DNA from: Chitinophagaceae bacterium UBA1953
GTDB lineage: Bacteria; Bacteroidota; Bacteroidia; Chitinophagales; Chitinophagaceae
Direction of reading: 5' to 3'
NCBI GenBank assembly: GCA_002336115.1
Contig: DDEN01000004.1
Coordinates: 57,931-121,930 of the forward strand
DNA length: 64,000 nucleotides
Position 1 is the stretch's first letter. Each line of letters begins with the position of its first letter. This document shows positions 38,930-49,327 of this stretch, in pieces. Under the pieces are notes generated by a model. The model saw nothing but the letters and a program-made list of their open reading frames with translations. It did no database searches and was not told where the DNA came from. Made by a program: the position numbers and the translations under genes.

Positions 38930-40992
38930 GTAAAAAATCAAACAAGCCAAAAGCCTCATCATCCAAACGCAAACACAATCTTTCTGTTTACAGGGGCTCA
39001 ATAGAAATCACAAGAAGCGGGATGGGTTATGTAACTGTTACCGATCTTGAAAAAGATATTATTGTTCGTCCGCAACATTTCAATACAGCACTTCACGGCG
39101 ATACAGTGGAAGTGGAAATATCCAAACACGGAGGAGGAGGAAGAATGGAAGGGCATATAACAAAAATTGTTGCCCGTAAGCAAACAGAGTTTATTGGTCA
39201 TATCCGCATGCAGAAAAATTTCAGCTTCTTTATTCCTGATACCGACAGGCCAATGCCTGATTTGCTGATACCTGCAGATAAATTAAACGGTGCTGCCAAT
39301 GGTGAAAAAGTTGTGGTAAAGCTGATTGAATGGGATAAATCAAAACGTGTTCCTGAAGGTGAAGTGCTTGAAACGATCAGTAAAGAAGATGAGAATGATC
39401 TTGCTATGAAACAGATTTTGCTGCAGGCAGGATTTTCATTAAACTTTTCGGATGAAGCAATGGAAAACGCATTACGTTTTCCTGAAGGAGTGAGTACGCA
39501 GGAAGCAGATAAACGCAGAGATTTCCGTGATGTGCTGACGTTTACAATTGATCCTGTTGATGCAAAAGATTTTGATGATGCTATCTCGATTAAAAAAGGA
39601 TCAAACGGCCTGTATGAAATTGGAGTGCACATTGCCGATGTAAGTTTTTATGTAGCACCCGGAACTGCATTGGATGATGAAGCATACCAACGTGCAACAT
39701 CTGTGTACCTGCCCGACAGGGTTTTACCAATGTTGCCGGAACGTATTTCAAACGAATTGTGTTCGCTTCGTCCAAATGAAGACAAATACACGTTCTCAGC
39801 TGTGTTTAAAATGAGCAGCAAAGGAGAGATAAAAGATGTGTGGCTGGGAAGAACAGTGATTCATTCCAACCATCGTTTTACCTATGAACAGGTGCAGGAA
39901 ATTATTGAAGCAGGTGATGGTTTATACAAAGATGAAATTCTGCTGCTGAACACACTTGCACAAAAGATGCGGAAAGACCGTTTCAAAAAAGGTGCAATCA
40001 ATTTCTCATCTCAGGAAGTACGGTTTGTGCTGGATGAAAAGGGCAAACCAATCGGCATTACAGTAAAAGAGAGTAAAGAAGCACACCAGCTTATTGAAGA
40101 ATTTATGCTGCTTGCAAATAAACATGTAGCAGAATACATTGGTAAAATAACGGTAAAGGATAAGCCAGTTCCATTTCCTTACCGTGTACACGATACGCCT
40201 GATGAAGCAAAGCTTGCACCGTTTATGGTATTCGCCAAAAAATACGGGCATGTGTTTGATATTTCATCGCCTAATAAAATTGCCTCTTCATTTAACCAGA
40301 TGTTGCAGGATGCACAAGGCAAACCAGAGCAACATGTATTGGAAGCGCTCGGCATACGCACAATGGCGAAGGCTGTTTATACCGCTGAAAATATTGGACA
40401 CTACGGTTTGGGATTTGAGCACTACTGTCATTTCACATCGCCCATCCGTCGTTACCCTGATGTGCTGGTGCATCGAGTATTGCAGCAATGTCTTGACAAT
40501 GATGTTCAGCCCGATAAAAAAATGGAAGCCAAATGCAAACATTGCAGCGAACGTGAACGTGCAGCAATGGAAAGTGAACGTGCAGCCAACAAATACAAGC
40601 AGGTTGAATACATGAGCCAATACCTTGGAGAAGAGTTTGAAGGCGTAGTAAGTGGTGTTGCATCATTTGGTTTCTGGGTTGAAACAATTGAACATAAATG
40701 CGAAGGACTTGTTAGTTTATTTTCGCTGAGCGATTTTGATGATTTCAGGCATATTGAAGAAGATTATTGTTTAGTTGGAAAACGAAGTGGAAGATCATTC
40801 CGCATGGGCGATAAAGTGACGATTAAAGTTGTTGCAGCTAATTTGGAAAAGCGTCAGTTGGATTATGAACTGGTGCTTGGTCATATTGATTCAACAGAAC
40901 GGAAAGTGATGAGAACAAAAACTCATTCAGAAAAATCAAGAAAAAACACTCCAAAATCGTTTGGGGAGAGAAAGATGAGGAAGAAGAAATAG
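38926..40992 (+). CDS. rnr: Ribonuclease R
   Basis: Processive 3'-5' exoribonuclease that unwinds and degrades structured RNA, including rRNA. 688 residues. Order: basic N-terminal region, cold-shock domains (SGMGYVTVTD; GHIRMQKNFSFFIPD), RNB catalytic domain with TIDPVDAKDFDDAISI (metal aspartates) and ADVSFYVAPGTALDDEA, LPERISNELCSLRPNEDKY, HYCHFTSPIRRYPDVLVHR, then S1 domain (EEFEGVVSGVASFGFWVE) and a Lys/Arg-rich tail (about 660-688). The catalytic motifs are intact. It overlaps lpxK by 4 bases. RNase R and not RNase II by domain order and tail. Confidence 0.96.
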   Translation: MSKKSNKPKASSSKRKHNLSVYRGSIEITRSGMGYVTVTDLEKDIIVRPQHFNTALHGDTVEVEISKHGGGGRMEGHITKIVARKQTEFIGHIRMQKNFSFFIPDTDRPMPDLLIPADKLNGAANGEKVVVKLIEWDKSKRVPEGEVLETISKEDENDLAMKQILLQAGFSLNFSDEAMENALRFPEGVSTQEADKRRDFRDVLTFTIDPVDAKDFDDAISIKKGSNGLYEIGVHIADVSFYVAPGTALDDEAYQRATSVYLPDRVLPMLPERISNELCSLRPNEDKYTFSAVFKMSSKGEIKDVWLGRTVIHSNHRFTYEQVQEIIEAGDGLYKDEILLLNTLAQKMRKDRFKKGAINFSSQEVRFVLDEKGKPIGITVKESKEAHQLIEEFMLLANKHVAEYIGKITVKDKPVPFPYRVHDTPDEAKLAPFMVFAKKYGHVFDISSPNKIASSFNQMLQDAQGKPEQHVLEALGIRTMAKAVYTAENIGHYGLGFEHYCHFTSPIRRYPDVLVHRVLQQCLDNDVQPDKKMEAKCKHCSERERAAMESERAANKYKQVEYMSQYLGEEFEGVVSGVASFGFWVETIEHKCEGLVSLFSLSDFDDFRHIEEDYCLVGKRSGRSFRMGDKVTIKVVAANLEKRQLDYELVLGHIDSTERKVMRTKTHSEKSRKNTPKSFGERKMRKKK

Positions 40993-41054
40993 GAGAGAGG
41001 AAGTAAGAGATAAGAAGATGTTGAAATTTATATGAGTATGTAAATTTTGTAATA

Positions 41055-41414
41055 ATGCCTATAAAAACATTTACAGACCTGGAAGTCTATAATCTTTCTT
41101 ACGAACTGGCGATGGAAATATTTCATGTAACGAAATATTTCCCTGCTGAAGAAAAATACAGTCTTACAGATCAGATCAGGCGATCATCAAGATCAGTGGC
41201 CGTAAATATTGCTGAAGGATGGGGTAAAAGAAGATATGTGGCTAATTTCAAACGTCATCTTGTTGATTCAAACGGATCGCTTGAAGAAACAAAATCATGG
41301 TTGCAATTTTCAAAAGATTGTAACTACGTAACAATTGAACAATATCAATTACTTTTAACAAAAACAGAAGCAGTAGGAAGCAGAATCTGGAAACTGCATG
41401 ACAATTGGACTTAA
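41055..41414 (+). CDS. Four-helix-bundle protein (23S rRNA intervening-sequence protein family)
   Basis: 119 residues. Strong family marks: FTDLEVYNLSYELAMEIFHVTKYFPAEEKYSLTDQIRRSSRSVAVNIAEGWGK and the closing helix LLTKTEAVGSRIWKL. The family was named for ORFs inside 23S rRNA intervening sequences and is related to the Avd protein of diversity-generating retroelements. Here it is nowhere near rRNA, nor any reverse transcriptase. It lies in a 480-base gap between rnr and the polyprenyl synthase; a gene cargo or small-element origin is possible. Function unknown. Confidence 0.85.
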   Translation: MPIKTFTDLEVYNLSYELAMEIFHVTKYFPAEEKYSLTDQIRRSSRSVAVNIAEGWGKRRYVANFKRHLVDSNGSLEETKSWLQFSKDCNYVTIEQYQLLLTKTEAVGSRIWKLHDNWT

Positions 41415-41469
41415 CAACTAATCATGATGGTTCTTACTTCATTCCTCCTTCTTCATACTTCGATTAATT

Positions 41470-42435
41470 ATGCAATCTTTTGAGCAGTTATTACAGCAGT
41501 TTGAAGCTTATTTCAGTGTCAGACAATTTCCAGCAGAGCCAGCTTCGTTATACGATGCATCACAATACATTCTTGGAATTGGAGGAAAACGTGTTCGTCC
41601 CGTAATGTGTTTAATGGGAAATGAATTATTTGATGCAATTAAAGCCGATGCCTGGCATGCAGCTACAGCAATTGAACTGTTTCACAATTTCACACTCATT
41701 CATGATGATATTATGGATGAAGCTCCTCTGCGCAGAGGAAAGCCAACTGTTCATTCTATTCATGGCGTGAATACAGCAATTCTTGCAGGCGATGTTACAC
41801 TTACAATGGCTTATGAGTGTTTGAGTAAAGTAAGCCCATCTATTCTCAAACCATTATTGGCATTGTTCAATAAAACAGCTTTGCAGGTTTCAGAAGGACA
41901 GCAGATGGATATGGATTTTGAAAAAAAAGAAACCGTCAGCTTTGACGAATATGTGCGGATGATTGAATTAAAAACATCTGTTTTACTCGCTGCCAGTTTA
42001 AAACTCGGTTCAATGATTGGCGGGGCAAGTGTTGGTAATACAGAACATATTTATGAGTTTGGAAAAAATCTCGGCATAGCATTCCAGGTGCAGGACGATT
42101 ACTTAGATGCCTTTGGTGATCCTGCAAAATTTGGTAAACAGATTGGTGGAGATATAAAAGCCAACAAAAAAACTTTCCTGATGATTTATGCAATGCAATC
42201 GGGAACTGAAGAACAGCAGCAACAATTGCAGGAGCTGATGAAAACAAATCCGGCTGATAAAGTTGAAAAAGTATTGGCCATTTTCAAAGCTGCCGGTGTG
42301 GACGAATGGGCTAAGCAATTAAAAAATCAATACCTCGAAAAAGCACTTTATCATCTGGAAGAAATTGCCGTGATGAGTAAACGGAAACTGCCGCTCAATG
42401 AACTGTCGCAGTTTCTTGTACAACGGGATTATTAA
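41470..42435 (+). CDS. Polyprenyl diphosphate synthase (short chain)
   Basis: Head-to-tail condensation of isopentenyl diphosphate with an allylic diphosphate. 321 residues. First aspartate-rich motif HDDIMDEAPLRRG (Asp79-Asp83), GKRVRP substrate motif (about 39-44), and second motif QVQDDYLDAFGDPAKFGKQIGGD (Asp209, Asp213). The aromatic at -5 from the first motif (Phe74) suggests a C15-C20 product (farnesyl or geranylgeranyl type), but this is only a trend. It may feed menaquinone, undecaprenyl or carotenoid synthesis. No partner gene next to it. Confidence 0.88.
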   Translation: MQSFEQLLQQFEAYFSVRQFPAEPASLYDASQYILGIGGKRVRPVMCLMGNELFDAIKADAWHAATAIELFHNFTLIHDDIMDEAPLRRGKPTVHSIHGVNTAILAGDVTLTMAYECLSKVSPSILKPLLALFNKTALQVSEGQQMDMDFEKKETVSFDEYVRMIELKTSVLLAASLKLGSMIGGASVGNTEHIYEFGKNLGIAFQVQDDYLDAFGDPAKFGKQIGGDIKANKKTFLMIYAMQSGTEEQQQQLQELMKTNPADKVEKVLAIFKAAGVDEWAKQLKNQYLEKALYHLEEIAVMSKRKLPLNELSQFLVQRDY

Positions 42436-42540
42436 AAGGTTGCAGAGGAATAACTACTTAAAAAACAAAATAGGAATCAAGATCAGTAGATACTAAGCTT
42501 TTTTTGGTTAACATTGCATAGCCTTTTCAAGAAGTTAACC

Positions 42541-45500
42541 ATGAAGCTATCTGTGATCAAAACTGCTTTTCTTCTTTTATTTCTATTTGGTTCCATCTGT
42601 CTGAAAGCACAGCTAACCGCTGATTTCAGTATCAGCAATTCGCAAGGTTGTGTACCATTAAAAGCAGCATTTACAAGCACATCTACAGGTACATCTGCTA
42701 ATACAACTTATTCATGGAGTTTCGGAAACGGCAATACTTCTGTTTTAACCAATCCATCTGCCATTTATTATACAGAAGGAACTTTTACAGTAACTCTTAC
42801 AATAACAGATGGCACGAAGACCTCTGTAAAATCAAAACAGGTAAATGTTTATAAGAAACCAACAGCCGATTTTAGCTGGTCTGCTTCCAAAGGTTGTTCT
42901 GCATTTACAGTCAACTTCAACAGCACATCAACTGCCGGCGATGGTTATCTTTCTTCCTATTACTGGGATTTTGGCGATGGCAGCACACAGCAGTCATATA
43001 GTTCATCCACCAGTCATACATATCAATCTATTCAGAAAGCATCTGTTACGTTAACAGCAACCAACCAGTACGGTTGTTACAGTACGGTTACTAAGAATGA
43101 TATTATTGAAACCATAGATCCGCTTGTTGCCGATTTTACAGTTGATCAGACAATACTTTGCAAAATTTCAGAACAGGTTGCATTTACCAATAAGAGCAGC
43201 GGGCCGGGAACGCTTACTTATCTCTGGGATTTTGGTGATGGCGGTACATCAACAGAAATAAATCCAACGCATGTATTCAACCAGAAAGGAATCTATACCA
43301 TCAAACTCACTGTTACAAGTTCTGAAGGGTGTGTAACCACAAAAACACTCAGCAATTATGTAAATGTTGCTTCTTATAAAGCTGATTTTTCGGTTAACTC
43401 AACTGAAGTATGCTCGGGAAGTGCTTTACAGATTGCAATTCTCAGTACACCATCTCCATCACAAACAATATGGGAAATGGGAGATGGAAATAGAGCTTAT
43501 TATACTTATAGTTTCAATTATTCTTATTACAATAAAGGTGATTATGAAATAAAACTTATTAACAGCTTTGGTACATGCAAAGATTCCGTTTCTAAAATGG
43601 TGAAAGTAAAACCTGTGCCGGTTGTAAATGGATTTCTTGATACTTTACTCGACAAGTGCGGCGCACCTGCACGCATGCAGTTCAGCGATACAACAAAAAA
43701 TGCTGTAAAGTGGGAATGGTCGTTTATGTATGATTATTATAACCCGGTTGTAAACTCCACACTTCAAAACCCGGTATATACCTATCCAGGTAATACAACT
43801 TATAATGTGTTATTAAAAGTAACAAATGCAGAAGGATGTACTACAACCGCAACAAAATATGTTACAGTAACTCGACCTTATGTCAGCATTGGCTATTTGT
43901 CTTCAACAGTAAACGGAACCAGCTCCTGCACACCATTTACTTTAAAATTTAATGCAGGCTCATCAGAACCAATCAGTACTTATAAATGGGTTTTCCCTGG
44001 TGGTGTTACTTCAACTGAAGCAACACCAGAATTTACTTTTTCTACGGTTGGAAGGCATACTGTATCATTAACATATACGACTGTTACAGGCTGTACTGGA
44101 ACTGTCAGTTACGACAATATTAATATCCTTGCAAAAACTGTAGCTGACTTCGTTGCTCTTCCCGGAACAGAAATTTGTGGTAATTCTTCAGTCCTTCTTA
44201 AAAGTACTTCAACTAATCAGTTATATCCTGGAATCTGGATAATTGATGGAACGTTTGCTCAAGGGATTATTTCTAATAACGACCTGTATTACAAATTTAC
44301 TACGGCAGGTAAACATACAATCACCCTGATAGCCACGAACGGTTTATGCCCCGATACAATAACAAAAGTTGATTATGTCAACGTTAATCCTCCATTTGTT
44401 AAACTACTCGGAACTAATCAGAACTGTATAAACAGAGGAGAGGTAACGTTCACAGACGGATCAACACAGGCAAACAACTGGCTGTGGAATTTCGGAGATA
44501 ATTCATCTGTGGCATATTCATCTGCCAAAGCAACTGAAAAACATCAATATTCTTCAAGTGGGTTTTATAAAGTGAAACTCAGCGTTACCAATGGTGCCTG
44601 TACAGTAAGTGATTCGGTTAACGTAACAGTTTTGCTGAAACAGAATCCGCAACTATCGGCAGCATCAACAAATCTGTGCGCTTCTGAAAACTTAGGTTAT
44701 ACTATTACAGGACTTGAACAAATACCGGGAACAAACGCATGGGACTATCATTTCGACAGGATTGAATACGGAGATAAAAGTCCGTTTTATGGGTATAACA
44801 ATACTGCCTACCCATACTATATCAGCCAGATGCCTTTCAGTGGTACGCTCAGCGGCGGGCTCAATTCCGCCAATAATAAATTGCGGATGATATTATATAA
44901 CAATTCTAACCATTGTTATGATACAACAAATTATCTTTCCTATACAATAAAAGGCGCTGTTGCTGCATTTTCTGTTGTGGCGGATAAATTATGTTATCAA
45001 TCGCCGGTATTGTTTAAAGATAATTCCACCGTTTCCGGTAACAACTCCATTCTTTCCTGGCAATGGGATTTTGGTGATGGTATTACTCAAACTTTTACAC
45101 AGGGCGGAACAGTAAGCCATAACTATGCAAATCCCGGTGGGTATTATGTTACACTAAAAATTACTGATGCAGGTGGTTGCAGTTCATCTACAACATCTTA
45201 TTCAAGATATGTAACCGTCAATGGCCCTAAAGCAGCGTTTTATACATCAGGCACAAATGTGGCGCTCAATACAACTGTATATTTTTACAACAATACAAAC
45301 AATTACAACAGTTATTCAACCCAATATCAATGGAATTTTGGTGATGGGAGCAACATCAGTACAGATTACTACCCATCACATACTTATACAGTTGCAGGAA
45401 CTTATACTGTTATGTTAACTGCAACCGATCCGCAAACAGGTTGCACTTCATCTGCAACGCAAACCATTACAGTAAGAGATTTTAATACAGCTTTCAGTTT

Positions 45501-47499
45501 TTCAACATCCTATATCAGTAATGTTTCCTGCCCGCCGGTTGTGGCAAGATTTAATAACACGTCGGTAGGTTATACAAAAGTTAACTGGGATTTTGGCGAT
45601 GGAACAACAGCAGGCAATGTAAATTACCCTTCGCATGTTTACGCAACACCCGGAAAATATTTTATTAAACTCTTTGTATATGGCCCAAACGGGTTAAAGG
45701 GAACTTATATTGATTCAGTTATTGTAAAAGGAATGCAGGCTGCATTACAGTTTAATCCGGCAGTTGCATGTGCTTCGCAGCAAACAGATTTTAAAGCTGC
45801 TTCAGCAATTGGAGCAAGTTCTTACCTGTGGGATTATGGCGATGGTGTTCTGCAATCTTCAACCGACAGTTCTGCTGTTCATTTCTACAAATCTCCCGGT
45901 GTATATAAGCCTGTAGTTCTGCTTACTAATTCAGATGGATGTTCTGTGCCGGTAACATCATCAGAAAGTATAGTTATTGATAGTTTATCAATCGGTATCA
46001 AAGGAATTCCTGCTCAGTTATGTAACCAGGCAAACATCAATTTTATGTCGGATGTGTATAGCGTTGGCGCATCTCAATCGCCCGGTTTTCTTTCGTACAA
46101 ATGGAATTTCGGAACAGGAAATATAGCTGATACATCGAATGACGTTAATCCATCATTCCTGTTTAACAATCCTGGTACATACACTGTTCGGCTTTCTGTA
46201 CGTGCAAAATCGGGATGTTATAAAGAAGTATCTGAAACAGTTGTTGTTCATCAGTCATCAAAGGGAATAATAGCAGGCCCGCAGGATTTATGTCCCGGTC
46301 AATCGGCACAATTCACAGGTAATGCAAGCATCGCCAATGGTGTGCAGTGGAAATGGGATTTCAAAAACGGGCAAACATCAACTGTACAAAACCCATCATC
46401 ACAGCAATTTAATTCGGCAGGCAATTACCTTGTAACATTAATTGTAAACAACCAGGGCTGTGCCGATACTGCAACACATTTGCTTACAGTACATCCCAGT
46501 CCTGTTGTGCAGGTAAACCCGTCATCGGCTGTTTTATGTGAAGGGAAAACATTACAGTTAAATGCAGTTGGCGGCACCTTGTACGAATGGACTCCGGCAA
46601 CGGGATTAAATAATTCATCGATTGCTTCACCAGTGGCATCACCTGCCTCTTCAACAAACTATCAGGTGAAAGTAACAACTGATTTTGGTTGTACTGAATC
46701 ATCTTCGGTACAGGTTGATGTTGTAAAGCCATTCAGATTGTCTGCAATAGCTGATTATGCTATCTGTGCAGGGGAATCTGTAAATATTTCAGCAGCAGGA
46801 GCATCAACCTATCAATGGATCAACAACACACAGGGGCTGAACAATACGAATAGAGCAACAGTAACAGCAAATCCTGCAGCAACAACATTATATACAGTTG
46901 TTGGTTATGATTCGTATGGATGTTTTACTGATACTGCATTAATAAACGTTACGGTAAACAGTAAGCCAACTGTTGATGCGGGCCTGGATGTGGAATCGCT
47001 GCCGGGGAAAACTGTTCAACTGAATGGTGCAGGAAGCAACGACATAATAAGTTGGATATGGACACCATCAGACTATCTTAACTGTACTCAATGCCAGTCG
47101 CCGGTAAGTACTGCCATTAAAACAACTACTTATATTCTTAAAGCTATAACTGCACAAAACTGCAGTGCGACTGATACTGTTACAGTAAAGATTCTTTGTA
47201 ACGGCAGCCAGATATATATTCCAAATGCGTTTACTCCGGATAATGATGACAGGAATGATGTGTTTGGAATTATTGGCAATGGGGCATCATTCATTCATCA
47301 TTTTGTTATTTACGACCGTTGGGGAAACAAAGTATTTGAAAAGAAAAATATAAAAATTGATGACCCATCTTCAACTTGGGATGGAACTTACAAAGGCTAT
47401 CAATCTGAGCCCGGTGCTTATTCATATTACGCCGAACTTGTTTGTGATGCAACAGGCGAAACGTTTGTACGGAACGGAACTGTGATACTTATCAGGTAA
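42541..47499 (+). CDS. Giant PKD-domain surface protein with gliding-motility-type C-terminal domain (T9SS cargo)
   Basis: About 1652 residues. Signal peptide MKLSVIKTAFLLLFLFGSICLKAQ. Then some 13 PKD-like domains in a row, recognised by W-x-F-G-D/N-G cores (YYWDFGDG, YLWDFGDG, WLWNFGDN, WQWDFGDG, YQWNFGDG, WDFGDGTTAG, YKWNFGTG, WKWDFKNG), then three Ig-like segments starting VLCEGKTLQL, AICAGESVNI and DVESLPGKTVQL. The last 90 residues (IPNAFTPDNDDRNDVF, FVIYDRWGNKVFE, TWDGTYKG, GTVILIR) match the gliding-motility-associated CHU-type C-terminal domain recognised by type IX secretion. Likely a cell-surface adhesin. The ATG at 42541 is chosen over the upstream TTG at 42514. Confidence 0.9.
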   Translation: MKLSVIKTAFLLLFLFGSICLKAQLTADFSISNSQGCVPLKAAFTSTSTGTSANTTYSWSFGNGNTSVLTNPSAIYYTEGTFTVTLTITDGTKTSVKSKQVNVYKKPTADFSWSASKGCSAFTVNFNSTSTAGDGYLSSYYWDFGDGSTQQSYSSSTSHTYQSIQKASVTLTATNQYGCYSTVTKNDIIETIDPLVADFTVDQTILCKISEQVAFTNKSSGPGTLTYLWDFGDGGTSTEINPTHVFNQKGIYTIKLTVTSSEGCVTTKTLSNYVNVASYKADFSVNSTEVCSGSALQIAILSTPSPSQTIWEMGDGNRAYYTYSFNYSYYNKGDYEIKLINSFGTCKDSVSKMVKVKPVPVVNGFLDTLLDKCGAPARMQFSDTTKNAVKWEWSFMYDYYNPVVNSTLQNPVYTYPGNTTYNVLLKVTNAEGCTTTATKYVTVTRPYVSIGYLSSTVNGTSSCTPFTLKFNAGSSEPISTYKWVFPGGVTSTEATPEFTFSTVGRHTVSLTYTTVTGCTGTVSYDNINILAKTVADFVALPGTEICGNSSVLLKSTSTNQLYPGIWIIDGTFAQGIISNNDLYYKFTTAGKHTITLIATNGLCPDTITKVDYVNVNPPFVKLLGTNQNCINRGEVTFTDGSTQANNWLWNFGDNSSVAYSSAKATEKHQYSSSGFYKVKLSVTNGACTVSDSVNVTVLLKQNPQLSAASTNLCASENLGYTITGLEQIPGTNAWDYHFDRIEYGDKSPFYGYNNTAYPYYISQMPFSGTLSGGLNSANNKLRMILYNNSNHCYDTTNYLSYTIKGAVAAFSVVADKLCYQSPVLFKDNSTVSGNNSILSWQWDFGDGITQTFTQGGTVSHNYANPGGYYVTLKITDAGGCSSSTTSYSRYVTVNGPKAAFYTSGTNVALNTTVYFYNNTNNYNSYSTQYQWNFGDGSNISTDYYPSHTYTVAGTYTVMLTATDPQTGCTSSATQTITVRDFNTAFSFSTSYISNVSCPPVVARFNNTSVGYTKVNWDFGDGTTAGNVNYPSHVYATPGKYFIKLFVYGPNGLKGTYIDSVIVKGMQAALQFNPAVACASQQTDFKAASAIGASSYLWDYGDGVLQSSTDSSAVHFYKSPGVYKPVVLLTNSDGCSVPVTSSESIVIDSLSIGIKGIPAQLCNQANINFMSDVYSVGASQSPGFLSYKWNFGTGNIADTSNDVNPSFLFNNPGTYTVRLSVRAKSGCYKEVSETVVVHQSSKGIIAGPQDLCPGQSAQFTGNASIANGVQWKWDFKNGQTSTVQNPSSQQFNSAGNYLVTLIVNNQGCADTATHLLTVHPSPVVQVNPSSAVLCEGKTLQLNAVGGTLYEWTPATGLNNSSIASPVASPASSTNYQVKVTTDFGCTESSSVQVDVVKPFRLSAIADYAICAGESVNISAAGASTYQWINNTQGLNNTNRATVTANPAATTLYTVVGYDSYGCFTDTALINVTVNSKPTVDAGLDVESLPGKTVQLNGAGSNDIISWIWTPSDYLNCTQCQSPVSTAIKTTTYILKAITAQNCSATDTVTVKILCNGSQIYIPNAFTPDNDDRNDVFGIIGNGASFIHHFVIYDRWGNKVFEKKNIKIDDPSSTWDGTYKGYQSEPGAYSYYAELVCDATGETFVRNGTVILIR

Positions 47500-47593
47500 A
47501 TTCCTGAAATTTTTTCTTCAACGTTTATATATAAGGAGCGATTCATTTCCCGATTTTTCGCTATTTTGAAGTTTTTAAAGCAAATTTTTAGAT

Positions 47594-49276
47594 ATGGGTA
47601 ACGGTTTATTCCGCACAAAAAAAATTCAGAACTTAACAGAAACAGACAGTGAAGATGAACATGTGTACGGCGGCTTAAAAAAAGTACTGAATGTAAGAGA
47701 TCTTACCTTTCTTGGAATTGCAGCCGTAATAGGTGCCGGCATATTTTCCACTATTGGCACCGCAGCTTTTCATGGCGGACCCGGCGTTTCTCTTTTATTT
47801 GTAATTACTGCTATCACTTGTGGTTTTTCAGCTTTGTGTTATGCCGAGTTTGCAAGCCGTATTCCTGTAAGCGGTAGTGCATATACATATGCTTATGTAA
47901 GTTTTGGCGAACTCATTGCATGGATTATAGGCTGGGCTTTAATTCTTGAATATGCTATTGGTAATATTGTTGTAGCCATCAGTTGGAGCAGCTATTTTAA
48001 TAACCTATTGCAGGGGTTACATATTCACTTGCCCTACTGGCTTTCAACCAATCTTTCAACAGCAAAGGAAACATTTATATTGGTGCAGGAGCAGATAGCA
48101 AAGGGAGTTACAGCGACTCCTGAAATGCAGAGCATTATTGATGGCTTCAACAATGCACCTGTTTTATTCGGTATCAAGTTCTTTATCAATCTCCCCGCTT
48201 TTATCATTGTTGCATTAATTACATGGCTTGCATTTATAGGTATGCACGAAAGTAAGCGCAGCGCCAATGCAATGGTTGTGTTTAAACTGCTGGTGATTGT
48301 TTTTGTAATTGTAATGGGCTTCTTTTATGTTGATTCATCGAACTGGAATCCGTTTATGCCCAACGGATTTACCGGTGTGCTGCAAGGAGTAAGTGCAGTG
48401 TTTTATGCCTACATTGGTTTTGATGCCATCAGCACCACCGCAGAAGAATGTAAAAATCCACAGCGGGATTTGCCAAGAGGTATGATGTATGCTTTGCTCA
48501 TCTGCACGGTGCTTTACATTTTAATTGCATTGGTTTTAACAGGCATGGTTCACTTCAGCGAACTGAAGGTAGATGATCCGTTAGCTTATGTGTTTGACAA
48601 GCTTGGCTTGAAATGGATTGGTTATATCATCAGCATCAGCGCTGTGGTGGCAACTACAAGTGTGTTATTGGTATTTCAGCTTGGCCAGCCGAGGATATGG
48701 ATGACCATGAGCCGTGATGGATTACTTCCAAAACAGTTTTCAAAAATTCATAAAAAATACAAAACACCCGGTTTTGCAACAGTTATTACAGGATTGCTGG
48801 TAGGTATTCCTTCACTTATTCTACCTTCTTCTCTGATGACTGATCTTACCAGCATTGGTACTTTGTTTGCTTTTGTGCTTGTTTGCCTCGGGGTGTTATT
48901 ATTGCCAAAAATGCAGAGCGAAGCCGGCAAGTTTAAACTGCCCTATATAAACGGGCAATATATTTTACCTGTTCTGCTGGCTGCATTTATTTTCCTGTTT
49001 CGTGAACGGATCGGGAATGCTGTAGGCAACCTCGGTAACGAAACTCACCAGGAAATTCTGTTCCTGCTGTTTATTATCATTGCTGCTGTTATTACAACTT
49101 ATACATTCATCAGAAAATATTCGCTTATACCAGTGCTTGGTGCTTTAAGCTGCCTGTACCTGATGATTGAAATACCGGTTAACAGTTGGTTCTGGTTTTT
49201 TATCTGGATGGGTGCGGGGCTTATTATTTATTTCTTTTATGGATACAAAAAAAGTAAGCTTGCAACACAGCAATAA
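47594..49276 (+). CDS. APC-family amino acid permease
   Basis: 560-residue inner-membrane transporter with 12-14 hydrophobic segments. The opening cytoplasmic tail is followed by LTFLGIAAVIGAGIFSTIG (the unwound TM1 motif of APC transporters), CYAEFASRIPVSGSAYTYAYVSFGE (TM3), FYAYIGFDAISTTAEECKNPQRDLP (TM6) and RIWMTMSRDGLLPKQFSKIHKKYKTP (loop after TM8). The EECKNPQRDLP segment and the extra C-terminal helices fit the cationic amino acid transporter (CAT/YfnA-like) subgroup. Probably imports or exchanges amino acids with H+. It stands alone before mgsA (52 bases away). Confidence 0.88.
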   Translation: MGNGLFRTKKIQNLTETDSEDEHVYGGLKKVLNVRDLTFLGIAAVIGAGIFSTIGTAAFHGGPGVSLLFVITAITCGFSALCYAEFASRIPVSGSAYTYAYVSFGELIAWIIGWALILEYAIGNIVVAISWSSYFNNLLQGLHIHLPYWLSTNLSTAKETFILVQEQIAKGVTATPEMQSIIDGFNNAPVLFGIKFFINLPAFIIVALITWLAFIGMHESKRSANAMVVFKLLVIVFVIVMGFFYVDSSNWNPFMPNGFTGVLQGVSAVFYAYIGFDAISTTAEECKNPQRDLPRGMMYALLICTVLYILIALVLTGMVHFSELKVDDPLAYVFDKLGLKWIGYIISISAVVATTSVLLVFQLGQPRIWMTMSRDGLLPKQFSKIHKKYKTPGFATVITGLLVGIPSLILPSSLMTDLTSIGTLFAFVLVCLGVLLLPKMQSEAGKFKLPYINGQYILPVLLAAFIFLFRERIGNAVGNLGNETHQEILFLLFIIIAAVITTYTFIRKYSLIPVLGALSCLYLMIEIPVNSWFWFFIWMGAGLIIYFFYGYKKSKLATQQ

Positions 49277-49327
49277 TTACTTTTGTTTAGAATATTTCCC
49301 CGATTACCCACTTATAAAAGAGATTGT

